A stretch of DNA of 64,000 nt, from assembly GCA_021234155.1 (NCBI GenBank), contig JAJEKV010000017.1, positions 18,114,372 to 18,178,371 of the forward strand. Reading direction: 5' to 3'. Below, in pieces: positions 35,831 through 46,985 of the stretch. Each line of letters starts with the position of its first letter. The stretch's first letter is position 1. The DNA comes from Isoetes taiwanensis. Lineage: Eukaryota; Streptophyta; Lycopodiopsida; Isoetales; Isoetaceae. Below the pieces are notes generated by a model, which was not told where the DNA came from, made no database searches, and was given only the letters and a program-made list of their open reading frames with translations. Both the position numbers and the translations under genes were made by a program.

Positions 35831-36400
35831 TATCTTTTATTCATATATATTGGCCACACTCCATCGCTCCCACTAGTGGACAACTAGTAAAGGATCCATA
35901 GAGATTATTCTATAGAAAATACCCGAGGTAGTTTGCTCTTTCAACCTTATTTAACGATTTCTACATCTCCCTATAGGAGTGAAATCCTTGTGTGCCACAA
36001 TGTAGCTAAATAATCATGGTTGATAAAGTTCTATCCACGTTACAAGTCATGCATGCAATGCACCTCTATTCCCAAGCACCTCGATGCCTAATCTATAGCC
36101 ATACATTTAACATGTGGAATATACCTTAGCCCAACAAGGAGTGTTCGCTTTCGAGCCCTGCTTGAAGTATAAACCCAATTGAAACTGTGTATTAATGCCC
36201 AAGCCCTTTTGAGGTGCACTAGAACTTACTTCCAAGCCCTGCTTGAAGTGCACATTCTTGGGTCTTTCTTGTCATCAAAGTTAGGCTCAAATTCCTAGGG
36301 CAATACTTATACCCCACGTCGTCATTGCCCCTTTTCTCTGTTGGATGTTCTCACTTTTTCATCCTTCTCTATCCCCAGGCGCTCCTCTCTCTAGGTGCTC
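35831..36400. other. Spacer upstream of the long LINE, no gene recognised
   Basis: AT-rich. The phrase AGCCCTGCTTGAAGT occurs twice, near 36155 and 36235. No coding signal. Confidence 0.3.
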
Positions 36401-36408
36401 CTAATGCC

Positions 36409-36752
36409 GGTCTCATGTTTTTGATCACAACTGGAGATCCCGAACTCCGTTTCAGCTGAAATTTGGTGCGTTGCAAAGCTCTCTCAGATAGCTTTCTGAA
36501 GGTATGCGATTTGCATATGCTAGAATAGGGTTTGTATAGCAAAACAGCAGTTTTCCGGCCTCCATCTCTAAAGGCACTCAAACCCTAAGGCGGTGGTGCT
36601 AGTCACACGTTTTCACTCATAACAGAAGATCCAGAAGTCCGTTTCAGCTGAAATTTGTTGCGTTGGAAAGCTCTCTTAGCAACCTTTCCGATGGTATATG
36701 ATATGACCCTAGTTGGCTAAGTTATTTCTGTGATAACAGCAATTTTCCGGCC
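36409..36752 (+). repeat. Two tandem 5'-UTR monomers of the long LINE
   Basis: Two imperfect direct repeats of about 150 bp, 36409-36562 and 36601-36752. They share CCGTTTCAGCTGAAATTTG, GCGTTG(C/G)AAAGCTCTCT and AACAGCA(G/A)TTTTCCGGCC. They lie 100 bp upstream of the ORF1 start at 36853. Tandem promoter monomers in this position are known from some L1 lineages; here the role is inferred from position only. Confidence 0.6.
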
Positions 36753-36852
36753 GGTTTGCTCTTTTTTATTCTGGATTAGGGCTTCACATATTCCCTTGAC
36801 TTGCCCTAATTTGTTGGTCCATTTGATTCAAGATCTGTCTATCTAGGTACCC

Positions 36853-38654
36853 ATGGACACTCTCAGGACATCCCCAAATCAACTCGAGAACCAGACCCAG
36901 ACCCAGACTCAGACACAGCTGCCTGACATGCCCACTTGGGAGGAGCATACAGGCGGCCCACCGCGCAAGAGACCTAGACCTAGCAGTCAGGCCAAGGGAG
37001 AAGCCTCTTCCATGAAGAAGGAGGCTCGTGCAAAGGCTCAGGCGGCAAGCTCAGCTCAGCCAGCAGCACAATCGACAGACCCAGCTCTGCAGACCTCAGA
37101 CGCTGATTCCACAAGGATGGCACACCAGTCATGCCATGAGGGGTGGAGACAAACACAGGCGATGGTTGAGGATCACACCACTCAGATCTCGCACCTGGCA
37201 GAAGAGCAACAAGCCTCCGTCCCCCAAGTGCTTAAGAAGCAATTGGCTATAGTAAAGCAACAGTTTGCAGGCATTGAGACCCAAGTGCAACAATTGCTTG
37301 ACAGTATTCGCTTGTTGCAGTTTGAAAGGGAGCAGGATAGCCAGACTCTTGCTGGCCTCCAGGCACAAATAGACACCATGTCTACCAGAGATGAAGTTAT
37401 AATGAAGGATAAGGAGAGAATTGAGCAGGAGATGGTCACTGATATCTCCCGTCTTCGATCAGACATTGCAGATGTCATTGCCACTCAGGGGGCATTTCAG
37501 ATAGCAACTAACGAAAGTCGGTTGCTACTGGCCGAGTCTTACCGAGCGGGATCAGCACAATGGAGATCACCTTCACATCGGACGGATGATGTAATTGCCT
37601 CTAAGATCTGAAGTTGGAACAAGCATTCCCTTGTTCAAGAGCAAGAGGCACACGAGCTACGAGAAGCTACAATCCAACAGGGGAAAGGACTCCATGCCAA
37701 TGCGCACGAGACCTTGCAAAATTGTGTATCCGAGTTGGAGCGGCAGAAACAATTCCAGCAAGAGCTGAGCTCTCGGCTTCAGAAGGCGGAGGCAATCTCA
37801 GGCACCTCAGCTGCCACCCATGCTCAAGCACCCATGCGAAGTCAGTCTAGGCGGGGCACCACGGCGCCCTACATCATTCCCTCCACGCCAACGGGACCCT
37901 CCTGTTTCATGGACATCGGACGGCGCCTTCAATTCACTGAGGGGCGGCGTGCCCGGTACATGCTTTGTCCCCAAAGAACGTTGATCCACGGAGCTTAGTG
38001 AACGCAGACGGAGAGGTCATAATTTGGTGATCCCGGGGCTGCTTGGGAAGAAGAGGGAGAGAATCTCATTCACCGAGCTCGGATGCGGATCATCAATCAT
38101 ATGACATTGCACGGGCCTATACACATTGCTTTCGACCCGGCCGTCATGGTGCTCGACGTTACGCCTACAAACCGTATTGTCATATTCCACGATGAGCGTA
38201 TATGCAAGTACGGGATGCTATCTTTGCGCCCGGGGGGCAAGCAATTGAAGGGAACATCCTTGTATGTGGACCGAGACCTCACCTTCAGCGCAACAAGAGT
38301 CCCGCAGGCGTGAGCTCACCAAGGTTCGAGGCATCCGCTATCAAGGAGGAGCTGCGGGACTAGTTCGAGGCAAGATGCACATTTTCCGGCTCGGCGAAAT
38401 GTTGCTGCGAGACCCTCCGGGCCATTCAGCTGCAGCCCCACCTCCTCGATCATGTTCCTCCACCGATGCTCCAGCCCCATGCCCCCGGCCGCCCCGCCAC
38501 TACTCCACGGTCATATGCCACCCCAACTCCTACTGCTTCTCACTCTGCCCCAACCCCTACTGCTTCTCACTCTGTCCACATGACTCAGTCTGCTACCGCT
38601 TCCCACTCTTCCCCCACAACTCAATCTGCGCATGCCTCTGCTGCTAACAAATAG
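36853..38654 (+). pseudogene. LINE ORF1: coiled-coil nucleic-acid-binding protein (broken)
   Basis: The ATG at 36853 opens 252 codons. The N-terminus has a QTQTQTQT run and a basic patch (PPRKRPRP). A long Gln/Glu/Leu heptad region follows from about residue 95 to 225 (IVKQQFAGIETQVQQLLDSI), expected to form a coiled coil and trimerise like other LINE ORF1 proteins. The frame is broken at 37611, but the coiled coil continues in a second frame (LQNCVSELERQKQFQQELSS) to 37998. More fragments lead to a Ser/Thr/Pro/Ala-rich tail (SHSAPTPTASH) ending in a TAG at 38652-38654, three bases before the ORF2 ATG. No CCHC knuckle was found. Confidence 0.65.
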
Positions 38655-38657
38655 GGA

Positions 38658-41600
38658 ATGTGCCTTCAGGTGGTCTCCTGGAATTGTCGAGGTTTCCCAT
38701 GGCAGAAGGGGGATAGTCTCAACTCTGTTCTTTGCGGTATGGATCTCATCTTCCTCATGGAGACATGGGAGCACGCAGACACAAAGCTACCCGATCTATT
38801 AGGCTATCAACATTTCTCAGTCTTCAATAGCTGCACAGGCAAGAGGGGACATGGAGGGGTTGCCTGTTATTACCGGGAGTCTTTGGCACAGTCGGTCTTC
38901 CTGCACAAGATTGACAGACACAACCGGTACTTGTGGGTGCGGGTGCAGAATTGTAGTGGCAACCCTCTCTTCTTGGCTGCTTGCTACTTTCCACATGCAG
39001 AAAGCAACTTTTACCATGCCCACTCAGGCTAGCTCCATATGTCGATCTATATGATGACATACAGAAACATAGACAGTTGGGCATGGAATAATTTAAGGGC
39101 TAAACTTAGCTATTTGGCAATTTTTTAGCATATTTTCAAAAAAAATTGGCTAAAGTAAATGGAAAAACTTGGAAAAAAAGAAATAATTTTAGCTTAACTT
39201 TTTTCGGGACTGCAGCAACCCTAGAGCTCTTTAGCCAAAGGCTAGAAACTAAGAGAGTGAAAGTTTGTATTGTTTAGCTAAACCATAGAAACTTTTAGAA
39301 TGAATTTCGGGCTAGTTTAGCTAACATCATTCTAGTTTATATGAAATATATGATTAGTAGTTTAGTTTCTAGTATTATGAATTAATTTAAGTCCTAGACT
39401 TTACTAGTTAGTATTATTTTAGAATGTTTTCACAAAAAAAATGACTAAAATGAGTGGAAATAATTGAAAAAAAAGTATAGTAATTTGGCTTAATATTTTC
39501 TGTTGGCCACACCCTAGAAATTTTTGGGATGATGTTTGGGTTAGTTTAGCTAAACGCTAAAAAGTATGAGAGGAAAAATGTGTAAAGTTTAGCTAAACCA
39601 CAGAAAGTTTTGGGATTAATATCGAGCAAGTTTAGCTAAAATCATTCTGGCTAATAAGAAATATGCGATTAGTAATTTATTCCCTGCAGTTGGGTAGTGT
39701 GGTACTCCTTGGGGACTTCAATGCACGGACAGGAGTAGAGCAGCCCATGAGACTTGATCCTTTGGCTCAGGATGTGTTACAGCTGCGCCCCGCGGAGGTG
39801 GCTTGGCCATGAACATCAGATGATAGTCAGGTCACGCGCTTTGGCAGGCAGTTGCTTCTACTATGTGGTGTCTTTGACTTGGTAATTTGTAATGGCCTGG
39901 CACAGTGGCCTTCCTCCTGTAAGTGCACCTGCAGACAAGAGAATCAGGGTGGAGGATCTAGTGTGGTGGACTATCTATTAGTCGCTGAGCAGGATGTACA
40001 TTTGATCAACCACTTTCGGGTAGGCACAGACAGTAGAGATGAGGAGACAGACTCAGATCACCTTCCACTCTCCTGCAATTGGCTTGGCGGTGTCGCTAGA
40101 ACCATTTCTACTGGCAGCTCCTTGTATACCCTAAATGCGATTGGATTATGAGCAGGCAAAGGATTATGCTGATATGCTCATAGATGACCTTTCAAGAATT
40201 TTTCAGGAATTTTGCGGGCCCCCACGGTAGAGCAGCAAACGGGTCAGCTGATTGAGCTCCTTGGTACTGTTGCAGAAAGATGTTTTGGGATAGCATGCCC
40301 GAGAGGTATCACAGGGACTGCAACATTCCCCCGTAATCGGTGGTTTGATGCTGAGTGTAAGGAATACAAATGCCGGCTCCGCCAGATCACAGATCCTGCA
40401 ATGCGCCCACATGCCACCACACAGTATCGTGCTTTCTTGAAGGCAAAGAAATCTCAGTACATTGCACGTCATCAAAGGGAAATGTTTTCCATGTTGAAAA
40501 GCCATCCTAGAATCTTTTGGCGCAAAAGGTTCTTGAAAGCCAGCCCAGACCTACGGAAACATCACTAATGAGCAGTGGGAACAATACCTGCAGCAACTCT
40601 ATGATCCTCACGGGACACGAGCACTCATACCCCCACAGAATGGTCCGACATTAGAAATCACAGAGGATGATGTTACCTGTGAGTGCAGGCGTTTGGCCAA
40701 TGGGAAAGCAACGGACTGGATGGTATGCGCAGAGTTGCTCAAGTGGGGGTGGGAGCCTATGGTACCGATCCTAACCACTATGTTCAACAGAGCTACGGGA
40801 AGGATTCCCCAAAGATTGGACCACAAGCGAGTTGTCCCCATTTACAAGGCGGGGAGATTCACATAGTCCAACCAATTCTAGAACAATCATGGTCGGGTTC
40901 GGTGTTTGCCAAACCGCTAGTCGGGCATTATTGAGCAACAGATTGACGGTGGGCGGAAGCAGCAGTGTGCGAGCTCTCACACAAGCGGTGGTTCGTGACC
41001 GACATTCAACCATTGATCATATCTTCACATTGAGAACTTTGGTTGAGGATAGCGTAAACGTTGGCGGGACTGTATTGTTGCTTTGTTGACTTGGCGGAAG
41101 GCTTTTGACACCGTGCCTCGGGGAAAAGTTATGGGAAAGATTGCGGCAACTAGAGGTTCCCTGTGGATATGCAAAATGCACAATTATACGGGTTATGCGA
41201 GAGTTGTACGGCCGAGATGCGGATGATGGGACAACCATTCACTAGCAAGATTGGGGTCCGCCGGGGATGTCCTCTTTCCCCAACATTGTTTGGTTCGTAC
41301 ATTGACCCGGTTGGAACACCGCTCATGGACAATGGGGGTGGCGGGACCCAACGTTTGCATCAGTCATCGGACAACTCATCTATGCAGACGATGTTGACCT
41401 CTTAGCTCACACTCCGGAGGATATGCGGTCTCACTTAGATGCTCGGATACATTCTCGCCGTGCCACGACATGAGCGTCAATCGGCCAAGACCAAGGTGGT
41501 CCTAATCTCATCCTCGCGCCATCCAAGGTCCCCTTCATTCACTTATCGAGGGCAACAAGTGGAGGTGACACCCACCTACAAGTATCTGGGAGTGGAGTTT

Positions 41601-42540
41601 CCTTCTACACTATCTTTGGGACACTTCCATAAGATTGCGTGTAGCAAAGGCCGGAAAGCACTCTATGCAATGCGAGAACAATAACCCTGAGAGCGAGAAC
41701 TATATGATTGGGGGCATCGGGCACATCCGTTCGTGGTATTGGTAGAGCCTCGTTCTTTTGTAACGGAGTTGAAGTCTGGGGCCCAGTGGTGTCCCTTGCT
41801 ACTTGGAGCGACTTAGAACAGGTGCAGAAGGCCTTCTTAGCACGGGCACTCGGAGTGAAATCCACGTCCTATATCAAATTTTGTTGCGGGGAGGCGGGTT
41901 TCACGCCACTTGGAAATGACCCTTGATAGACACATCGCCTATTTCACGAAGGTGGTAAATATGGATGATGATCGTCTACCGCACTTGGCTTATGTAGTGG
42001 CAATGGGACCACAACGACTCAAGAATTGTTGGAAGGATGGCTAACTAGATGGAATGTCCAGGAGCACATGTGCATCCAGGTAGAAACAGAGGGTCATCGT
42101 GGCAAAGATGAGATGTTACCTTGATGCTTGTTTCTCCAAAGAAGCTTTGGGATTCCGTGGCTCGAGCAAGTCAAAACAAAGACATTACAAGCAAAGACAT
42201 AAATCCCACATTAGAACGAGGCCCTGGCGCTACCTACGCTCACATCCGCCCATGAAAAAGCGGGCATATCGCCTCCATTCGCGACAGGTGCCCACCATAT
42301 CCAGATTAAGACAGGTCGATGGATTGGGGAGCCACATCGAGGATAGGGTTTGTGTCACGCGGGACGGAGTCGTTGAGGATGAGTGTCACACTTTCCAGAG
42401 CTGCCCAAAGATATGATCGATTCGGACACGCTTATGCTCGGTTGATTAGACCCGATGAGCCGCTACACATGATATCGGGCACACGACTTCGGTGCGCTCA
42501 CTTTCGGATCATACATTCGGGAAGTACTCTTTGGACTTGA
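38658..42540 (+). pseudogene. LINE ORF2: endonuclease and reverse transcriptase (broken, split)
   Basis: The ATG at 38658 opens into the endonuclease: VVSWNCRGFPW, FLMETWEH and HGGVACYY. A 605-bp insertion at 39082-39686 interrupts it. It resumes with VVLLGDFNARTG near 39700, VVDYLLVAEQD near 39965 and SDHLPLSC near 40057. RT pieces follow in several frames: VVPIYKAGRF near 40830, LRTLVEDSVN near 41030, RKAFDTVP near 41100, GVRRGCPLSPTLFGSYID near 41250-41310, YADDVDLLAHTPEDM near 41385-41425 and TPTYKYLGVEFPS near 41570. Decayed C-terminal sequence runs to about 42540. At least six frame changes make it a relic. The RT resembles the copy at 32090-32420. Confidence 0.85.
39082..39686. mobile_element. 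hAT-type non-autonomous insertion (605 bp) with 8-bp target duplication
   Basis: CAGTTGGG flanks the insertion on both sides (39074-39081 and 39687-39694) and occurs once in the uninterrupted LINE coding frame. The ends are imperfect inverted repeats: CATGGAATAATTTA on the left, and CAGGGAATAAATTA as the reverse complement of the right end. An 8-bp duplication with CAGGG-like ends is diagnostic of hAT elements. The interior is AT-rich, has no transposase, and consists of two diverged copies of an approximately 270-bp unit (markers TTTAGCTAAACCA(T/C)AGAAA and ATGCGATTAGTA). Confidence 0.85.
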
Positions 42541-42736
42541 GGGCTCGATATGCCCCTGGCCAACCATTTAATTGATGTCGCCTAATCTTATTGTCGCCAC
42601 GGTTTTCCTCGAAAACCTTTTGTATGGTTTTTTAATCCGGCAAGAATGTGATCGCCGCGCTTTTTGTATTGGGTCCCATAGGCTGATTGGTCTCCGTGGA
42701 CGATAAAAACAATTCTATTCTATTCTATTCTATTCT

Positions 42737-43840
42737 TTATATATGAGCCTTCCTTATGGGAAATGGAATACATATAATAGAAAACTTTCGAGTAGAAATG
42801 GAATAATAAATTTCCATAATTAACCAAAATTGTGGTTGATATATGAAACTAATCATGTGATTAGTAGGTCAAATTTATACAATGGGTCGAACAACATGTC
42901 CAAGCAAATAGATAAAGAGTACTTTTTATGTCATACCATGTTGCAACATCATACAAGGCATATGACAATCCATCAAATATTCCACAAGAGACACAATACC
43001 TTTCCAATTGTAGCAAGAATTTCAAATGTTCAAAAGCTTCCATCCACTTAAATATTCTAGAAGTTATGTCTGTATTATTTTTGACCTTCCAATGAATATT
43101 AACTTTACTTAGTACAAGTTAGAATGACTCTAATGGGTGCACCCCCTTAAAAAAACTATTCTATTCTATTCTTAATGTTATTAGTCACAATGATACCCTG
43201 ATACGCGGAGAATTTTTTCTTTCCCCTTTCTTTCTTTCTTTTTTTGTGGGGGAGGGGGATGGGGGGCTAGAGATTTATGAGTCATTAGATGCCCGTGCAA
43301 CATCATTAGCCTAAAACAATGAACAATCTAAAAATATTCAATTGGGCGTTACCTTTTATTTGGCAAATTTTCAACCCAAAAAGTACAAATTAGTTGTTCA
43401 AATAGTAAATAAGCAAAGAGTTGGCAAAATAAGCAAATATGCTAGCATTAAAATGTTTCGCTTCTTGCTGATCGCACCTGCAAAACATATCCCTCGGTGA
43501 GTTATAAATAATTTGTAATATGATTGCCTAGCTTATGTAGAAATATACATAGATAAGCAATTGGCTAGCTTTAAAAACAAATACCATTACTCACGTTATC
43601 TCAAATTTTATGGTGTTATGCTACTTTTCATTTGAGTGCTGGAGAGTCCTATTGATTTGTTTGTGTCAATCGGCATCACGCTTTATTCCATTTGCTTAGC
43701 TAGATTATGAATGAATAAAGGCCTTAAATTGTTTGACTAGAGAGGAGGCTATGCAGCAAGTTAGATAGTTAAGATACCATAAAATATAGAGTGTGTCAAC
43801 ATAGAGAGATAAGGATGAAGAAGAGAATATAATTTAAAGT
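42737..43840. other. AT-rich spacer, no gene recognised
   Basis: A second short (CTATT)n tract is present near 43156-43176. Later exons of the malectin-like receptor (LRR, transmembrane, kinase) would be expected on the minus strand here, but I found none. Confidence 0.3.
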
Positions 43841-43847
43841 TACACAC

Positions 43848-45096
43848 CTGAATCCGCTAAGAAAATTTCCACTGCATTTAAAAGTGGTGGTAATGTAGAC
43901 TCACTTGTTGGTGTCAGAAAAATTGTCAGCATAGCTGGGGATGAAAGACGAGCTAATTCTGCACTAAAACTGGGATAGTAGGATACGGATAAAACAGTAG
44001 GAAATTTCAATTCGAATTTGCCATTAGTAGAAACACCATTTAGGTAACAATCAACATAAAATGCACGTTGATCATTGGTGCTCTCAAAATGTGTGAAGTA
44101 TAGGATGGCGTATACGCCTCGGGAGGTAACCCCCAAGTTAATGGTGTAATTGAAAGGAGAAAGATTCAATAGTTGTATGGCTGACATTAAAACCTTTGAT
44201 GGAACTTGGTTGAAAGTGGAATGCCCAAACTTTGCGCTAAAGTTCGCAACACTAAGGTCGGAAGTTATGGAAATGACATTGGCTGGAGTTGCAGGGTCCC
44301 AAACTCGATCATAAGGGTCGTCCGGGTACCTACACAATGTAGCACACAAGCTTAGAATTTCTCTAAATTTTTTATTATTTTGGTCTAACTTTTTTAATTT
44401 GATTTATTGTTCTCTAACCTGAGAGTAGCATTGGCACCCAAATTTATATGTCCCCATAAATGAAAGAGGTCGCTGCTAATTTGTGAATACATGTCCATCT
44501 TAACATGCCTCAATTCCAATGGAGATGAAGGGCACGTCTATTTTCAAATTCTTGCTGCTCAAACACAAGCTAATGCTGCTGTTATCCTTACTAATGAAGA
44601 ACAGGGTATCAGAAACAATTGAATTGATTGAGAAATTTTTATTTTCCAATTTATATTTCAGTTTATGTGTCGCAGTAGAGAATATCAAATCAAAAGAGGG
44701 CCAATAGTTGCGGCCGTCGTAGTTGCCGTATAAGAAGGAATTTCTGAGAAAATACTTCTGATTTTTTTCCATGGGAAATACATAGCAGTTTTTAGTATTA
44801 TTGGGAAAATATCTGAGTGTGGTAACCTCGTTTGAGGCATAAAAGCCTAAAACCATGGCATTATATCCTGAAGAAATGTAACCCTCATCAGGAACCCATT
44901 TGATTTGGGTTTGAGGATCTATAGAGGATTTAACGGCACCAGAATTTATGCTTAGAAACTCTGTAAGAAAAAAGATTTTAACATCCAATCAACTAGGGTA
45001 TCTGAAGAACAGAATACACAACTCACCTTGTTGTGCAGCAATAAAAAGTATCATAGTAGGCCATAATGTAAGAGAAAAGAGAAATCCCATCTCCAT
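43848..45096 (-). pseudogene. Malectin-like receptor kinase, ectodomain exons only
   Basis: Exon 1 (45096-45027) encodes a signal peptide (MEMGFLFSLTLWPTMILFIA) with donor G|GTGAGT. Exon 2 (44960-44419) starts EFLSINSGA and carries the Malectin_like hallmarks IKWVPDEGYIS, TLRYFPNNTKNCYVFP and NSFLYGNYDG. Exon 3 (44339-43848) has RYPDDPYDRVWDP and the C-terminal LPPLLNAVEIF, ending at a donor AG|GTGTGT. In LRR-malectin receptor kinases this extracellular part precedes LRRs, a membrane helix and a kinase. One base is missing near 44520, shifting exon 2 between VPFIS and ELRHVKMDMYSQ, and no later exons are visible within 1 kb. It could instead be a gene with a very long third intron plus a sequencing error. 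Confidence 0.8.
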
Positions 45097-45690
45097 ATGT
45101 AGCACAGAGCATTTATCATACATTTCTCTCCGGAACCCCTTTTTTTTTGTCTTTCACGATGCTTTAAGTTAGACTATAGGAATGTGAATTAACTATGCAT
45201 TATTCTTTTTGACTTTCATGATCATTCCTATAATCTAATGAATTGTGGCGCGAAAACCTGCGGAAGACAAGCAAGTGAGCATTAATAAGAGATTTCTTAT
45301 TGTCATTTGTGCACGCAAGTTGCAAGTTCCTTGATATGCATGTTTAGATATTTAAGGCATATGTGCTCACGCACACGATGTGCTACACCTAAATAATTTC
45401 CTGCCATATCAATGTCTTCTGGGAATATTGGAAGCATTGACATCCAATAAAATGATGAATAGAAGGGCTCATAAATAATGGTGTATGCTTGCTTGTAAAG
45501 TTTCTGAATTTTCTTGCTTGCTCGCATAGTAGGGTCCTCGACTTTGAACAAAAGCTTTAAAATGCATTAAAAAAAATCACAAAATAATCTACAAACCTAT
45601 TCTTTTGTATGTTCCAACTGGAATGGCAATAGAAATGTCGGTCTTCACTAAAGTTATACCAGGAGAGAGTAAATGACTTATAAGCATTAG

Positions 45691-45721
<31 letters not shown>

Positions 45722-46930
45722 GCAGATCAAGAACATAAAACAGAAAACTGACAGAAGCATTTTAAGCATGAGAGAGGTGAAAAGTTACAGAACAAGAAAA
45801 ATAGACTAAATACCTTGATAAATCATATCCGATGACAACGCGTGAGCCACGGCTTGGAATACAAGAGAGGCAACTAAGTTGTATAAGGGTAAGCTGTTTG
45901 GGACAACTTACCCTATTTGCCCGATGGATGTTACGACTGGCGGCATCCGAAAGCAACTCACTGGAGCAAAGAGGGTAAGCTGGACCAAACAACTTACCTT
46001 TACAATATCATAATTAGAAGCTGAAGAAGAGGGATTTTTGTCTGATTTCTCATATGCGCAGCCAGTGATGCAGAGTCAATGGACCCAACTCGAATTCTCT
46101 GTTGTTGGCTCAACCGGCATGGCCGTATGAGAATGCACCACTGGCAAAATATACAACCCGATTATGATATTGTAGTGGGAGAAACAGATGCCAAAACCAG
46201 AAAGCTATAAGAAACCCTGAGAAACTCTGCCGAAACTCCTCTTCGCTAAATGCCATACCCTCTCTCTTCGCTAAATGCCATACCCTTTGGCACCTGTTCA
46301 ATTGAGCATGGCAGTGCCAGTTAGACGATTTGCACAGTGGCCGCCCTGTTAGTATTTGAGCAAAATATATTCTCAATTTAAATGTCTAGCAAGATTAATT
46401 ATCTACAACTTGTCTTAGAAGCAATAAGGGAGCCAAAGTATGGTCACTAATCCCTTATGCCATATCAAACATATTATCAACAAATACTAGCATAAAGTAA
46501 ACCAGCCCAAATCGTCACTCCTGCGTATGGATAATGCTCCTCAGTCATAAGCAATCATATATAACTGTAGATCCGGCGGTTCAGGGAATAGATAAGCTTT
46601 CCAATCTAGGCCTCTTCTATAATTTCAAATATCCCATAGGCGTATTAAAAAAAAAACTCTGAACCATTGAAACCTAACTAGGTTTCCACGTGTATATTTT
46701 TCCACGCGTATTTTATACGTCGGAAAAGTATATGGGCGCTGCTTGCGGAATACAGCCTTAAAAATCGATTCTGAGCGCCTCAAACGCAGGCAGCGCCACT
46801 TTTCAATTTATGTGCTTTTTACTTGCATTCACTGCCACTGCTTCTCATGAATGCTCATATGACTCATAACCTACTGCCACTGCTTCTCATAGGCTAGAAC
46901 TTGCAGAATTATTAGATGAATTTCCATCAC
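45097..46930. other. Spacer between the receptor remnant and the copia element
   Basis: An A30 run at 45691-45720 suggests the tail of a retroposed sequence, but its body was not identified. The minus-strand 82-codon ORF at 45303-45551 is not recognised. A 25-bp unit (CTCTTCGCTAAATGCCATACC) is tandemly duplicated near 46238-46287. The 3' LTR of the copia element should occupy part of 46400-46935, though its distal end was not found. Confidence 0.4.
45888..45998. mobile_element. Candidate 111-bp MITE
   Basis: The two ends are imperfect inverted repeats of about 26 bp: GGTAAGCTGTTTGG...CTTACCC on the left and GGGTAAGCTGGACC...AACTTACC on the right. The interior is non-coding. No clear target duplication, so this is tentative. 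Confidence 0.4.
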
Positions 46931-46985
46931 TCCTCCTTCAGCTCATAAGTCTGCAAGTCTGGTACTTCTGCTATCTTTAACTTGG

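Larger units (their letters stand above)
36409..42736 (+). mobile_element. Near full-length LINE with (ATTCT)n tail, interrupted by a hAT-type insertion
   Basis: Order: 5'-UTR repeats, ORF1 (36853-38654), ORF2 (from 38658) with endonuclease and RT, then a 3' UTR. The end carries TTGGGTCCCATAGGCTGATT, GTCTCCGTGGACGATAAAAA and an (ATTCT)n tail at 42712-42736. The same 3' end closes the truncated copy at 33830. Both ORFs have multiple frameshifts and the endonuclease is split by a 605-bp insertion, so it is inactive. Confidence 0.8.

Noticed and set aside
45303-45551. 82-codon minus-strand ORF upstream of the malectin-like gene
   Set aside because: No family recognised, no splice context, and it is short; not enough to call a gene.
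46400-46935. 3' LTR of the copia element
   Set aside because: A purine tract suggests its start near 46935, but the partner LTR is outside the window and no distal end or target duplication could be found, so exact limits are not given.
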